DNA of 64,000 bases from assembly GCF_004769405.1 (NCBI RefSeq), contig NZ_RQES01000005.1:62001-126000 (forward strand), written 5' to 3'. The notes under the pieces are model-generated. The model was not told the origin of the DNA, did not search any database, and saw only the letters and a list, made by a program, of their open reading frames with translations. Below, one piece after another: positions 1-10,579 of the stretch (positions are counted from its first letter, which is position 1; the number at the start of each line of letters is the position of its first letter). The DNA comes from Leptospira selangorensis. Its GTDB lineage: Bacteria > Spirochaetota > Leptospiria > Leptospirales > Leptospiraceae. The translations under genes and the position numbers were made by a program.

Positions 1-1037
1 TTATTCAAGATCAGTTTCATTGCCTTGAGACCGTCCATCGGTTCTCTCCAAGGCTGAGGAGTGGTTAAAGAAGCAAATTCACCGGCAATAGAAAGTATCC
101 CGATATCTTCGTAAGAGATCGCGTTAGTGAGAATAGACTTAACTTGTCTTTGGATATCAGTAGCTAAAAGATTTTTGCGAAAATCATCTTTGTACTTTTC
201 TCTATAACCTTGGAGCTTTTGAACTAATGGTTTGGTTTGGGGATAATTATTATTCATCCCTTCTCCACGATGAGGTCTATGGTGATTTAGAACTACTGAT
301 TTGACCGGATCTTCGATCTCAGGAAGGTTAGCGATCATTAAGTAACTGATGATCGGATGGTTTTTGATGTATTCCAACTCTTCCGGTTTTAGATTCGCGT
401 GAGTCGGTATCTTCATCTGAGTATAACCGATGTCCGCGAGATAAGAAGCCATCATCAGATTCATCTGCTCTGTCTTCTTCTGATCCATATCTACTTTGGT
501 AAAAACCTTTGCGGCCCTCACCTTCAATGCCATTGCTATCACAGTTCTTTTAGTGAGAACTTCCGAGTCCACAGGCATTCCGGCGTTCTTCATAACTTCT
601 ATAATATTGACTAGGCCGGTCTCCATATTCGGAGAAGATTTAAAATCGTCTAGGACTGCGTTAATGGATTTATTAATCTCTTTAACATGTTCTCCGTTTA
701 ATGGGAACTTTTTGATATCGGATAATAGATCAGTTGCTCCTCTGGACATATCCAAAGTGAGTGTTGGATTAATAAGTTTATCGAAAGAAGGATCTAAGGA
801 ACCTTTTTTAGCAGAGCCTGGATGGATCTTAGCAATCTCAGCTGTTAAAAAATAGATCCCTTGTTTTTCGAATTTTTGAAGACGACTGATATCGTCTCCG
901 GTGGCCATATCCTTTTTATGAATCAGGATCTGTCCGTGTTTATTATAAAAATCGACAGGTATAATTCTATTTTCTCGAAAGTGTTGGATCACTTCTTCCG
1001 TAAAATCGAACTTTTGTAAATCTCTGGCTGCGTCCAT
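1..1037 (-). CDS. Degenerate HD-GYP-type protein (partial, runs off left edge)
   Basis: This reading frame starts at ATG 1035-1037 and is still open at base 1, so the C-terminus is missing after about 345 residues. The first 100 or so residues match nothing I recognise. The second half has the layout of an HD-GYP cyclic-di-GMP phosphodiesterase. However, the usual His-Asp pair appears as Ala-Asp in [14 protein letters not shown], and the GYP signature is replaced by a stretch reading HHRPHRGEG followed by NNNYP. A downstream His (KNHPIISY) and a His-His pair are kept. A GGAG lies about 16 bases upstream of the ATG, which is far for a ribosome site, so the start is uncertain. It may bind a ligand or partner rather than cleave c-di-GMP; that is inference. 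Confidence 0.7.
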   Translation of the reverse strand, partial: MDAARDLQKFDFTEEVIQHFRENRIIPVDFYNKHGQILIHKKDMATGDDISRLQKFEKQGIYFLTAEIAKIHPGSAKKGSLDPSFDKLINPTLTLDMSRGATDLLSDIKKFPLNGEHVKEINKSINAVLDDFKSSPNMETGLVNIIEVMKNAGMPVDSEVLTKRTVIAMALKVRAAKVFTKVDMDQKKTEQMNLMMASYLADIGYTQMKIPTHANLKPEELEYIKNHPIISYLMIANLPEIEDPVKSVVLNHHRPHRGEGMNNNYPQTKPLVQKLQGYREKYKDDFRKNLLATDIQRQVKSILTNAISYEDIGILSIAGEFASLTTPQPWREPMDGLKAMKLILN

Positions 1038-1160
1038 CGTAAGGTGGAAGGAACTCCTGGATAATAATATCGGCAAATCGATCCAATGAATCGAATCATT
1101 CCGATACCATAATACGTCTCTTTATGGGTTTAATAGTTTGGACGTTTCAAATTTGCCCGA

Positions 1161-1772
1161 TCAAACTTGATTTAGGCTACTTTGTAGAATATATCTACGG
1201 ATTCTTTCTTCTGTGGAGCTGCCAGCGAACCCAAGGTCTGTACGAGAGTCGGTTAGTATGAATGTGTCCTGGGCTTTTAAGGACTTACCGTCTGTTCTAA
1301 CTTCGCCAGAGAGAATATTGATCCCCAGATCCTTCAAAACTCCGGTAACAAAGTATAATAATCCTTTTCTATCCGGGGCTTCTAAGTAGAACTTTGTAGC
1401 AGAATTGCCTGGTAAATCCTCAAACTCCAATTGAGAATCTTGTCCTAGATAAAATGTATTTCGAATATCTATTTCACTTGAGGTTTGGATCATCTCTTCC
1501 AACGCATTATCATCGGAAAAGACAGAGGACATTAAGATTCCTAGTTTGGATGCCTTGATTTTAGAATCTGTTTCAGGAGATCTAAGAAGAAATTCATCGT
1601 AGCTGATCATGGAGTCGCCGTCTTTGATTGTGCGAATATCTCCGGAAAGGATCTCGAATCCCATAAAGAACATCGCCTTCACCATTTTATGAAGTGTTCC
1701 TGGGGCAGTTTCAGAAGTCTTGAGAGTAACTCTATAGACTCCGTATTCTTCTTTGTAGTTAAATTCTATCAT
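1161..1772 (-). CDS. Double ACT-domain protein (GlnD-like regulatory module)
   Basis: A protein of about 203 residues made of two ACT-like folds. The first is near residues 10-85 ([16 protein letters not shown]) and the second near 125-200 ([16 protein letters not shown]); the shared ILSG-[DE]-[IV]-RT end of each repeat shows the duplication. ACT pairs bind small ligands such as amino acids and are best known from the C-terminus of GlnD and from amino acid enzymes. No catalytic domain is attached. I chose ATG 1770-1772 because an AGGA lies upstream and the 46-residue extension to 1910 does not look like ACT sequence and would abut the divergent ABC transporter gene. The ligand is unknown. Confidence 0.75.
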   Translation of the reverse strand: MIEFNYKEEYGVYRVTLKTSETAPGTLHKMVKAMFFMGFEILSGDIRTIKDGDSMISYDEFLLRSPETDSKIKASKLGILMSSVFSDDNALEEMIQTSSEIDIRNTFYLGQDSQLEFEDLPGNSATKFYLEAPDRKGLLYFVTGVLKDLGINILSGEVRTDGKSLKAQDTFILTDSRTDLGFAGSSTEERIRRYILQSSLNQV

Positions 1773-2038
1773 GGTTTCCGCTTTCCTACAAAGCCTGCAT
1801 ATTCTCTGAAAAATAACACTCAAAAACCCGAGTTTTTGAGGAATGTTTTCGAAGTCTAAATGAGTAGTAGCTCCTTTTTCAATATTCTGTCTCCTAAAAT
1901 TTTTCATCAATGAGACAGAAGTTAGAGGAAAATCCGCTGCTACCGAATATACGCGGAAAGCCCTCCCGAATATACTGGGGAAATCGGAGAATTTTTTTTA
2001 CTAACCGATACGCCCTTCTTCCCGCTGGGGATACATAT

Positions 2039-3916
2039 ATGACAAATAAACAGAAATTTACCGAAGGATTTAAATTCGGAAAAGCACAAGCGACGTATTC
2101 TAACTCAAAAACAGCCGGACCGAAGGTTCCTCAAGGAAGCCAGGCTGCTAGAGGCTCTTATTCTTCTTCTTTAGGACCAAGCTTTGGGGGAAATGAACCT
2201 TCTTCCGAATCTCCTTTTTTAGTTCTTCTTGGGTTAGGCAGATATTTTAAAAATTATAAAGTACGATTGGGGATCGTTTTAGGCCTTCTTTTTACCGAAA
2301 TCATCGTTTATTCTGCGATCCCTTTCTCTTTTAAGTTTTTGATCGACGAAGCTTTAATCGGGAAGAATGAAACAGTTCTTTATATCACTGGAGCACTTCT
2401 AGTCGGAGGCACGATCTTAATCACTGCTGCCGGAACTGTTCGCGACTATTTATATAATTGGGTCTCCGCTCGTGCCATAAGAGATATGAGAGAAGAGTTA
2501 TTCATTCACTTACAAAGAGTGAATCTGGACTTTTATGCAAATACTCGTCTAGGTGATGTTCTCGCAAGATTTTCAACCGATTTGTCTGCCTTAGAAAACG
2601 CAGTACTTGCATTAATTCCTTGGGGAATTTCTCCATTACTCGAAGCAATCTTTGGAACTGCATTATTATTCGCTTTGGATTGGAAGTTAGGTGCAATTGC
2701 AACTTTGATCTGGCCGATCACTTTTTTAGGACCTGTATTCTTCTCCACTAGATCTACTGCGGCAAGTTACGAAAGAAAGATAGAAGAAGCCAAGGTCCTC
2801 ACCGCTGTTGAAGAATCTATCTCCGCTCAGAATCTGATCCGAGTTTACGATCTGGATGGAGCTTTCTGGGATAAATTTAAAGGAAACTGTGAGAAACTAT
2901 TTCATGTTTCCTTAAGATTAGGACTAACTAATTCTTATTTGGAACGTTCCGCTTCCGGTGGAATTCTTCTTTTACAAGCAGTACTTTTAATTTCGGGTGC
3001 ATGGTTTGCATTCCATGGAATGGTGAGTGTGGGAGCTTTAGCGGCTTTTCTTCCTCCATTCTTGAATTTGTCTTATTCTCTACTCTATGTGTCCCAGTAT
3101 TTCCCTACTATGAACCAAGCAAGCGGTTCCGCTCGGAGAATATTAGAGATCTTAAGAACTCCTACTTTTGAATCGGAAGGAGGAGAACCTCCATTTGCAC
3201 CTTCTGAATTACAAAATTCTATCAAGCTAGAAGATTTACATTTCCGTTATAAAGGTAGAACTAAGAATCTAAGCGGAGTAAACCTGGAGATCAAAAAAGG
3301 AACTTATACAGTAATCCTTGGACAAAGTGGTTCCGGAAAAAGTACCATTCTGAAATTCATCCTAGGAATGATGGAACCGAACCAAGGAAAAGTTTCTTTG
3401 GACGGGATTGCAATGGAGAAGATCCGTTTAGACGCACTTCATTCCATGATCGGGATCGTATTCCAAGATACTTTCTTATTCCATACTAGCATTCTTGAAA
3501 ATATTCGTATGGGACGTCCGGACGCAACTCCTGAAGAAGCGATCGAGGCGGCAAAACTCGCAGAGATCCATGAATTCATTTCCGCACTTCCTGATGGATA
3601 CGAAACAATCGCTGGAGACAAGGGTTCTAAACTTTCCGGCGGAGAAAAACAAAGGATCGCTCTTGCAAGAGCCTTAGTACGTAATCCTCAAATTCTGCTA
3701 TTGGATGAGGCCACTTCCGCTTTGGATCCGATCACAGAAGCAAGGATCTTAAAAACTCTCCAAAAATTGAGAGAGGGAAGAACGATCGTTTCCGTGACCC
3801 ATAGATTGACAGGTTTGCATGCAGCAGACCAAGTAGTGGTCTTAAAAAATGGAAGTCTGGAACCTTATCCTTCTCCGGAAAATGATTCACTTTCCGCGGC
3901 CGCAATCGGATTATAG
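2039..3916 (+). CDS. ABC transporter, fused permease and ATPase (exporter half-transporter)
   Basis: A 625-residue ABC exporter subunit. A low-complexity hydrophilic N-terminus of about 50 residues precedes a six-helix ABC membrane domain (roughly 55-345) and a nucleotide-binding domain (roughly 385-615). The latter has a Walker [10 protein letters not shown] near 427, signature LSGGE near 532, Walker [13 protein letters not shown] near 552, and an H-loop (VSVTHR). Such proteins work as dimers that export lipids, peptides or drugs; the substrate cannot be told from sequence. The ATG at 2039 gives a sensible N-terminus. The frame is open back to an ATG at 1910, but that stretch does not look like protein. 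A SET-domain gene follows after 4 bases and is probably cotranscribed. Confidence 0.93.
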   Translation: MTNKQKFTEGFKFGKAQATYSNSKTAGPKVPQGSQAARGSYSSSLGPSFGGNEPSSESPFLVLLGLGRYFKNYKVRLGIVLGLLFTEIIVYSAIPFSFKFLIDEALIGKNETVLYITGALLVGGTILITAAGTVRDYLYNWVSARAIRDMREELFIHLQRVNLDFYANTRLGDVLARFSTDLSALENAVLALIPWGISPLLEAIFGTALLFALDWKLGAIATLIWPITFLGPVFFSTRSTAASYERKIEEAKVLTAVEESISAQNLIRVYDLDGAFWDKFKGNCEKLFHVSLRLGLTNSYLERSASGGILLLQAVLLISGAWFAFHGMVSVGALAAFLPPFLNLSYSLLYVSQYFPTMNQASGSARRILEILRTPTFESEGGEPPFAPSELQNSIKLEDLHFRYKGRTKNLSGVNLEIKKGTYTVILGQSGSGKSTILKFILGMMEPNQGKVSLDGIAMEKIRLDALHSMIGIVFQDTFLFHTSILENIRMGRPDATPEEAIEAAKLAEIHEFISALPDGYETIAGDKGSKLSGGEKQRIALARALVRNPQILLLDEATSALDPITEARILKTLQKLREGRTIVSVTHRLTGLHAADQVVVLKNGSLEPYPSPENDSLSAAAIGL

Positions 3917-3920
3917 AAAT

Positions 3921-4319
3921 ATGCTGAAAGTACCGACTTACGTTTCCGAGTCTCCAATAGGAGGCCTTGGGGTTTTCGCAGGTAGAGATATTGAAGAAGG
4001 TGAACTCGTGTGGGAGTTCCATCCTAAAACCGTTTGGACCTTAACAGAAAAAGAAGTGCAAGCTCTTCCGGAAAGACTCCAAAGTCTGATCTATACATAT
4101 TCATATTTGTTTGAAGGACAATGGTATTTCTGCGTGGATAATTCCCGCTTCATGAACCATAGCGATCAAGCAAACACATTAGAAGATAAAACTGGCGTCC
4201 AGGGAGAAAGTAATCCTTCGGGAAGGGACAGAGCTGTCCGCAGGATCCTAAAGGACGAAGAATTAACCTGTAACTATAAACAATTTGATCAGAACTGGAA
4301 GGAAAAACTTCCTTCTTAA
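3921..4319 (+). CDS. SET-domain protein (putative protein-lysine methyltransferase)
   Basis: A 132-residue protein that is almost entirely a SET domain. The motifs seen are [19 protein letters not shown] at the start, [11 protein letters not shown] (the NHS core that forms the pseudoknot), and [12 protein letters not shown] near the end. SET enzymes transfer methyl groups from S-adenosylmethionine to lysine side chains. Bacterial examples are scattered and their targets are mostly unknown. It lacks the Cys-rich post-SET region. The frame is open further upstream inside the ABC gene, but the ATG at 3921 places the SET fold right at the N-terminus and lies 4 bases after the transporter stop. 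The gene converges on the sigma54 regulator, overlapping its stop by 4 bases. Confidence 0.85.
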   Translation: MLKVPTYVSESPIGGLGVFAGRDIEEGELVWEFHPKTVWTLTEKEVQALPERLQSLIYTYSYLFEGQWYFCVDNSRFMNHSDQANTLEDKTGVQGESNPSGRDRAVRRILKDEELTCNYKQFDQNWKEKLPS

Positions 4320-6418
4320 TAATCTATTTTAAGATCTTTGATCTTCTTATCTAAAGTGTTTCTGTTGATTCCTAGAAACTTGGCAACCCTGGTCTTGGTG
4401 TATTTGAATTTTTTCATCGCATACTTGATCAGTCTTGCTTCAACTTCTCCCACTACAACTTCCATAGCTCTTCCATCCAGCGCATCTAAATGAGCAGGAG
4501 AGAACTTGGAACTTGCAACTTCGGAAGAAGCTTCCGGATCCACACCAACTTCCACATCTTCTCCCTCATCTCCGTAAAGTATACGTCCACTGATCTCTGA
4601 GAAGTCCTGGATATCCAACATTTCTAATTGAGAAAGTACGACGGCTCTTTCAATCACGTTCTCTAATTCACGAACGTTACCAGGCCAGCTATAGCTCATC
4701 AAAAGTTTGTGAGCTTCTCTAGTGATACCTTTGATCTTCTTAACGTTCTCAGAAGTGTATTTGGTGATGAAGTGATTGATCAGAAGAGGAATATCTTCCG
4801 GTCTTTCACGAAGAGGTGGAGTCAACATATTGACTACGTTCAAACGATAATATAAGTCAGCTCTAAATAATTTTTGAGAGATGAGTTCTTCCAGATCCGC
4901 GTTAGTCGCAGCTATAATCCTAACATCGATTTTCTTAGGTTTAACCGAACCTACTGCTTCTATTTCTTTTTCTTGAAGAACTCTCAAAAGTTTGGATTGA
5001 AGATTGAGATCCATTTCTCCAATCTCATCCAAGAAGATGGTACCAGTATCGGCCATCTCAAACTTTCCTTTTTTATCAGCAACCGCACCGGTGAATGATC
5101 CTTTTTTATGACCGAATAATTCAGACTCTAAAAGATTTTCAGGAATAGCAGCACAGTTGATCTTGATAAAAGGTTTATCACCCCTGGAAGAGTTATAATG
5201 GATTGCAGATGCGATCATCTCTTTTCCGGTTCCGGACTCTCCAGTAATCAAAACCGACGCACGAGAATCGGAAACAAGTTGGATCATTTCGAAAAGTTTT
5301 TCCATAGACTTGGACTTTCCGATCAAAGAACCGAATTTGTACTTATTCTTAAGTTCTCGTTTTAATAAGATGTTCTCTCTAGAGATCTCACGTTTTTCTT
5401 CATCGATCAGTTTTTGAATACGGATCGCTTGGTAAATTACGGAGGCGACTACTTGAAGGAAGTCTAAATACGTTTTAAGATCCACGTATTTTTTATGAAC
5501 GAAGAATACGCTAACTACACCCAATACATCTGTATCAGATTTGATAGGTGCCGCAAGGAAACTAACGTTCTCAGGATTGTTTTTAAAATGGCTGGCATTT
5601 CCTAATCTATTCAGGAAATTTTCATCGCTTACTATCGATTCGACGATAACTGCTTCTCCGGATTCGTAAACTTTTCCGGTGACTCCTTCTCCAGGAAGAT
5701 AAACTCCCTTCTCCATTTCCTCAGCGGTGAGTCCTGATGCTGCACTGAGTTTTAGTATATTCTTCTCAGAATCAAATAGAACGATGGAACCTCTTTCAAG
5801 GTTGAGAGATTTATCCAATCTATCCATCACATCATCAAAAATTTCTTGGAGAACTAAGGTAGAAGTTACAGTTCTAGAAATATCTATGAGTACTTGTTGG
5901 ATCTTATTCTTCTGTTCCAACTGTCTGAAAGTTTGGAGGTTCTTAAAGATCTGAGCCGCCATATTGGCGAGAGTGGAAACGAGCTCAAGATACTCTTCAG
6001 AGAAAGCTTGCTTTCTGCTAGAGTCGAGAGAAATAACTCCGATCACCTCATCTTCTACGATCATCGGAACTGCAAGCTCTGAAAGAATATCGTCCTTAAT
6101 AGAAATATAATGTGGGTTTTGGGTAACATCGTTAACGATCATTCCTTCGCCGGAAGCCGCAACAATACCAGTAATACCTTCTCCAACTCTAAGCTTAACT
6201 TTTGTACGAACAGAAGGGTTCATCCCTCTGAAAGTAACGATATCTAAAACCTCATCTCCCCTACTGATTAGCATGAGGGAACCGGAGCCGACCTCGCAAA
6301 TTTGGATACATCTCTCCAAAATTAGATCCAGAAGACGATCTGGGTCTAAGGTCGAATTCATTGCGGTTGCCACTTCTTGTATGTGGCGGAGAGGGCTGGG
6401 TTTTATGTAACCGGACAT
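4316..6418 (-). CDS. Sigma54-dependent activator with two GAF domains
   Basis: An NtrC-type enhancer-binding protein of about 700 residues. Two GAF sensor domains (roughly 20-170 and 185-330) lead into a AAA+ domain with Walker A GESGTGKE, the sigma54 contact loop as GSFTGA, a Walker B ending FLDEIGEM, and an R-finger region. A Fis-type helix-turn-helix closes the protein ([20 protein letters not shown]). It has GAF domains in place of a response-regulator receiver domain, so it probably senses a small molecule or redox state directly. The start is unclear: ATG 6418 gives a compact GAF N-terminus, and a TTG at 6478 would add 20 residues; neither has a clear ribosome site. The SpoIIE gene is divergent across 285 bases. 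Confidence 0.92.
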   Translation of the reverse strand: MSGYIKPSPLRHIQEVATAMNSTLDPDRLLDLILERCIQICEVGSGSLMLISRGDEVLDIVTFRGMNPSVRTKVKLRVGEGITGIVAASGEGMIVNDVTQNPHYISIKDDILSELAVPMIVEDEVIGVISLDSSRKQAFSEEYLELVSTLANMAAQIFKNLQTFRQLEQKNKIQQVLIDISRTVTSTLVLQEIFDDVMDRLDKSLNLERGSIVLFDSEKNILKLSAASGLTAEEMEKGVYLPGEGVTGKVYESGEAVIVESIVSDENFLNRLGNASHFKNNPENVSFLAAPIKSDTDVLGVVSVFFVHKKYVDLKTYLDFLQVVASVIYQAIRIQKLIDEEKREISRENILLKRELKNKYKFGSLIGKSKSMEKLFEMIQLVSDSRASVLITGESGTGKEMIASAIHYNSSRGDKPFIKINCAAIPENLLESELFGHKKGSFTGAVADKKGKFEMADTGTIFLDEIGEMDLNLQSKLLRVLQEKEIEAVGSVKPKKIDVRIIAATNADLEELISQKLFRADLYYRLNVVNMLTPPLRERPEDIPLLINHFITKYTSENVKKIKGITREAHKLLMSYSWPGNVRELENVIERAVVLSQLEMLDIQDFSEISGRILYGDEGEDVEVGVDPEASSEVASSKFSPAHLDALDGRAMEVVVGEVEARLIKYAMKKFKYTKTRVAKFLGINRNTLDKKIKDLKIDY

Positions 6419-6703
6419 CTGCTTAAAAAAGGTGCTGATTGATGATTTTGCGGTCAAGGAAAAAAACTTAAAATCCAAGCAACTCGCTTTGTTTCGAGGA
6501 AGGAATGCAGAATTTGCATCAGAATCTATTCAATCTCGCGATTTCAACGGACATAATATTACGAATGATCGATATACTTTCGAATTTTAGAATAAGATAA
6601 ACTTCAAAATTTAGAACGAATTCTCGTTATCTGATGATTTTATTTGAAATGAGATGAAAACGTCTTTCCTCTAGTAAACATTTTCTTTACCATTTTTCTC
6701 CGG

Positions 6704-8632
6704 ATGTCCTGCGTATTTTGCGGAGAATATTATCTTCCAGACGGAAAACTCAAAGATGGAAAATTTCTTTGTAATTCCTGCGGAAGAGAATGGATCTTAG
6801 AAAAAAGAAAACGAAATAGGATCAAACCTCCGGAAGTTCACGCATTATCGAACGAGATCTTATTAGAATTTCTTTCTCTATTTAATACTAGTCCGAATCT
6901 GGACGACCTTCTCCAAAATTTTACCAATCTAGCATTCAGAAAATTAAATCTTCCTGGGATCTCGGTCATGGTGTATGAACCAAGATTAGATCGTATCTTA
7001 GTAAAATCCTGCAAAAACAAAAAAGGCCCTGCTCTAGAAAAGTTAGCCTTTAGGATGGAGATTAAAAAAGGAGAACAGAACGGCCCTCTAGGACAAGCAA
7101 TCGAAACTTGCAAATCGGTGTATTATAGATTTGATGAACAGCCTCATAAACAGATCAGACAATACGGCCGAGTAAATAAGGTAGAATCGGAACTTTCTGT
7201 TCCAATCCATTTAAAAAAAGAAGTATTAGGATTAATTAATGTAGATTATGAAAAGGACGATCCGGTCCAAGCGGAGAAAGATCGTTACTTTCTTGAATTG
7301 ATCGCGAGTCAGTTTGCAACTACACTAAAAAACAGAATTCTTTTTGAAGTTTCTCAAACCCAATCCAGAAATTTTAGGAATCTTCACTCTGCCGCTTTAA
7401 AACTCAGTAGTTTGGGATTCAAGTACCGAACTGAAATTTTCAGGGTTATCCTTCTTTCCTTAACCGAATTTTCGGAAAGTAATCTATTTGTTCTAATAGA
7501 AAGGAAAATCGGCGAAGAAGGAAATACGATCTCTACGGAAGGATATATACTTATAGGAAGTCCAAGAGCACCCGAGATCAAACTGAATGTTCAATTAAAG
7601 GGAGAATGGAATATTCTTAAAAAACCTACAGAATCGGCGATATTAATGGATTCTACCGATTTAAAAGAATGGAAAACCTTAGGTAGTAACGGAAAGAAAA
7701 AACATCTGGCGATCTTACCTGTATTACGTTCCGACAATTCGGAGATTTGGATACTTCTCGCCAAAGAAGAAGAACTGCACTGGAGCCCGGAAGAAATAGA
7801 CGTATTAAACGCATTCGCAGTCCAAGCAGGGATCTCAGTCCAAAACTTTCATCTATTCCACCAACGTGCAGAAAAAGAAAGATTAGATAAAGAAATAGAG
7901 ATCGCTAGAGATTTACAAAGATCGTTACTTCCTAGAAAAATGCCGGATCATCCGAATTACGAATTCGGCGGGATCATGGTACCTGCAATTGGAGTTGGTG
8001 GAGACTATTACGATTTTATAACACATCCCACGAACAAAGAAACTTATGTTTGTATAGGCGATGTAAGTGGCAAAGGAGTTCCTGCCGGCATTGTGATGGC
8101 AACCGTTAGAACAGTGATCCATTCCCTAGTCAGAAAAAACCCAAGCCCTTGGGAGATTTTGCAAACGGTAAACACTTACCTATATCAGAATTATTTTAAG
8201 GATATCGTATCTCCTCGTTTCATGTCTTTGACCATTATTCATTGGGATCAAAATGAAAACCGTTTCGTATTTAGCGGCGGAGGTCAGGGAAATATCCTAG
8301 TTTATCGCAAAAAGGAAAATCGTTTGGAAGAAATTCCGACAGGAGGAGTGGTTTTAGGAATCGATCCTGATATAGACCATTTCGAAAATAGCGGGGAATT
8401 TTACTTAGAGCCTGGGGATTTTTTCCTGATGTTTACGGACGGGGTATGGGAAGCAATGGACCCTTCCGAAGACTTTTTCGAAATGGACCGTCTGCATAAA
8501 TGTGTTTTTGAAGCCAGAAAAGAAAGTCTTCCTCTTCTCTTAGAAACCGTCTTAAAAAAGATAAAAAACTTTACCGGGGAACGGGAACAGACAGATGATA
8601 TTACTTTAATAGGCGTAAAACGTTTAAAATAA
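6704..8632 (+). CDS. Zinc-ribbon/GAF/SpoIIE protein phosphatase
   Basis: A 642-residue cytoplasmic signalling protein. The first 30 residues hold two CxxC knuckles (Cys3, Cys6, Cys23, Cys26), a small zinc ribbon. One clear GAF domain (about 55-195) and a second GAF-like region (about 215-390) follow, then a linker helix (RLDKEIEIARDLQRSLLP) typical of RsbU-like proteins. The C-terminal PP2C/SpoIIE domain has GGDYYDF, IGDVSGKGVPAG, FTDGVWEA and TDDITL, so the metal ligands look intact. Family members dephosphorylate anti-sigma-factor antagonists, and the VWA-STAS protein at 43384-44988 is one STAS protein in the window, though no direct link is shown. tilS follows after 2 bases. Confidence 0.92.
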   Translation: MSCVFCGEYYLPDGKLKDGKFLCNSCGREWILEKRKRNRIKPPEVHALSNEILLEFLSLFNTSPNLDDLLQNFTNLAFRKLNLPGISVMVYEPRLDRILVKSCKNKKGPALEKLAFRMEIKKGEQNGPLGQAIETCKSVYYRFDEQPHKQIRQYGRVNKVESELSVPIHLKKEVLGLINVDYEKDDPVQAEKDRYFLELIASQFATTLKNRILFEVSQTQSRNFRNLHSAALKLSSLGFKYRTEIFRVILLSLTEFSESNLFVLIERKIGEEGNTISTEGYILIGSPRAPEIKLNVQLKGEWNILKKPTESAILMDSTDLKEWKTLGSNGKKKHLAILPVLRSDNSEIWILLAKEEELHWSPEEIDVLNAFAVQAGISVQNFHLFHQRAEKERLDKEIEIARDLQRSLLPRKMPDHPNYEFGGIMVPAIGVGGDYYDFITHPTNKETYVCIGDVSGKGVPAGIVMATVRTVIHSLVRKNPSPWEILQTVNTYLYQNYFKDIVSPRFMSLTIIHWDQNENRFVFSGGGQGNILVYRKKENRLEEIPTGGVVLGIDPDIDHFENSGEFYLEPGDFFLMFTDGVWEAMDPSEDFFEMDRLHKCVFEARKESLPLLLETVLKKIKNFTGEREQTDDITLIGVKRLK

Positions 8633-8634
8633 AA

Positions 8635-9887
8635 ATGAACGAAACATTAGAATCCATTTTTCAATCGGCTTGGTCTAGGTTAAAGAATTACCAAAACTTT
8701 ATGAAAAGTAAACCTGCTGTGGTTGCTTTTTCCGGCGGAAAAGATTCTTCCTTACTTCTTCAATTCTACCTTTGGCTTCATAATAAAAATCTAATCTCTC
8801 ATTTCCCGACAATTTATCATTTAGATCATTCTATCCGAGATAATGGCGAACAAGAATCCGACATCTTAAAATATATTCACTCTATAGCTCCCGATTCCAC
8901 CTTTAAAAAAAAAACGTTCCGAAGTTTGCAACTAAGACAAAACTAAGCTTAGAAGAAGCAGGAAGAGTCCTCCGATTTAGAGACCTAGAAAAAATTTCCG
9001 AAAAGATAAACGGGTATATTGCAACCGGACATCATGCGGAAGATTATTTAGAAACAGTACTTTTACAACTCATCAGAGGTGGTGGTTGGAATTCTCTACG
9101 CACATTGGGAGTTTTAGAAAATAATAGATTCAGACCATTATTATTATTCGGAGAACAGGATCGTAAAACCGCATTAGCAATGGCAGATTGGCCCGTATTC
9201 GAAGATGAATCTAATCATTCTTCACGTTATCTCAGGAATAGGATCAGATCCGAACTTCTTCCTGTACTTTTGAAAGAAGGAGCGGATCCGGATAAAATTT
9301 TTCATAATTTTCACGATTCAGATACGCCTAGAAGCGGAACAACAAACCGCAAAGTAAACGAGGATGAGATTAGAACAGTATCCAGACGGATTTTGGAAGA
9401 AGAGCCTGCATCTATTTGTAAACAAGTTTTGGATTTACATTTAAAAAGTTTAGGCCTTCATCCGCTGAATTCTCAGTTTCTTGCGGACCTTCTTCATAAC
9501 CTGGACAGAAAAGTTTCTTTTTCTCTCGAAAACAAAGAAGTTTGGTTTTGGAAAAGTGTTTCGTCAGATCTGTACATCTTACCCAAAACCGCTTCTTATT
9601 TGAAACCGTTCAGCTATAACTCTGACTCTTTCTTTTTGAAATGGAACGGTAAGACAAAAAAAATCCCAAAAAATTGCGAGCCGTCTAACGACGGAGAAGG
9701 AGAAAAAATCCTGCTTGGAGGAATCCATCGAGACGTTTCCGAAATCCTTAGAGAGAAAGAGATTCCGGTTCCGGTCAGAAAAATGCTACCCATTCTAAAA
9801 CGGGAAGGGAAAACTGTATTGGTTTGTCTTCGTATGTGGGATGCCCGTTTGGATGATATTCGATCGGATGATTTCCAACAAGATTAG
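8635..9887 (+). pseudogene. tilS: tRNA(Ile)-lysidine synthase TilS, split by a frameshift at A10
   Basis: TilS converts C34 of the AUA-reading tRNA-Ile to lysidine. The first frame carries the PP-loop ATPase motif SGGKDSS and stops at 8946, giving 103 residues. The second part continues in another frame to 9887 with GHHAEDYLETVLLQLIRGGG, RNRIRSELLPVL and the TilS C-terminal domain. The break is at ten consecutive A, 8905-8914. One extra A would give a continuous protein of 417 residues, a normal length. No other damage is seen in either half, and codon use does not change. Because TilS is normally essential, either the run is miscounted or slippage on it restores the frame. The gene sits between the SpoIIE phosphatase and engB. 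Confidence 0.9.
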
Positions 9888-9902
9888 AGAGTCCAGAGGT
9901 TT

Positions 9903-10577
9903 ATGGAAGAACTCCAAGAATTAAAGCCGGACCCATTCTTTAGAGAAGTTAGATTTCTGTCTTCTTATGCAGACGCTTCTAAAGTTCCTTCCAAAGGTAT
10001 TCCCCATATCGCATTTGCAGGTCGTTCCAACTCCGGAAAGTCCAGATTATTAAACGCAATCGTAGAAAGAAAATCCTTAGCAAAGGTTTCTGCAACCCCA
10101 GGTAAAACTAAACTTCTTAACTTTTTCTTAGTTTCAAAATCTTTATTCTTAGTAGATACTCCAGGTTTCGGTTATTCCGCAAATTCTCATAAAGATCATG
10201 AGCAAATGATGGATCTTTTGATGAATTATCTGAACTCGGCCAAGGATCTAAAATGTCTGTTCTTATTATCAGATGCTCAGAGAGAACTACCTGACGAAGA
10301 ATTGGAATTAATCGGTACCTGTTTCGAAAAAGGTACTAAACCTGTTTTAATCCGTACTAAAGTAGATAAACTGAATCAGTCTGAACTTTCCAAACTTAGA
10401 AAAAAAATGAAAAACATCCAAGGATTATATCCTATGTTAGAAATTGTTTTTGTTTCTCCTAAGTACGGAAAAGGTCTGCCTGAACTTAGAAAGATAATAG
10501 AGAACATGATGAAATCCTTGATCATTCCTCCGATGGAAGAAGACACGATCCCACAAGAGATCAACGAACAAGGTTAA
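9903..10577 (+). CDS. engB: Ribosome biogenesis GTP-binding protein EngB/YsxC
   Basis: A 224-residue TRAFAC-class GTPase needed for late assembly of the large ribosomal subunit. The G motifs are in order: G1 GRSNSGKS, G2 region around SATPGKTK, G3 DTPGFGY, and G4 RTKVDK. The family-typical opening (phenylalanine-rich, then [13 protein letters not shown]) is present. Length is slightly above the usual 195-215 because of an acidic tail. It follows tilS by 15 bases in the same direction. Its 3' end meets the convergent putative metalloprotease gene with only two bases between the stops. Confidence 0.95.
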   Translation: MEELQELKPDPFFREVRFLSSYADASKVPSKGIPHIAFAGRSNSGKSRLLNAIVERKSLAKVSATPGKTKLLNFFLVSKSLFLVDTPGFGYSANSHKDHEQMMDLLMNYLNSAKDLKCLFLLSDAQRELPDEELELIGTCFEKGTKPVLIRTKVDKLNQSELSKLRKKMKNIQGLYPMLEIVFVSPKYGKGLPELRKIIENMMKSLIIPPMEEDTIPQEINEQG

Positions 10578-10579
10578 AA

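Noticed and set aside
1773..1910. N-terminal extension of the ACT protein to 1910
   Set aside because: It is unlike ACT sequence, leaves no room for divergent promoters, and ATG 1772 has a ribosome site.
8635..8946. A 103-residue stand-alone PP-loop protein
   Set aside because: The sequence continues perfectly as TilS in the next frame after the A10 run.
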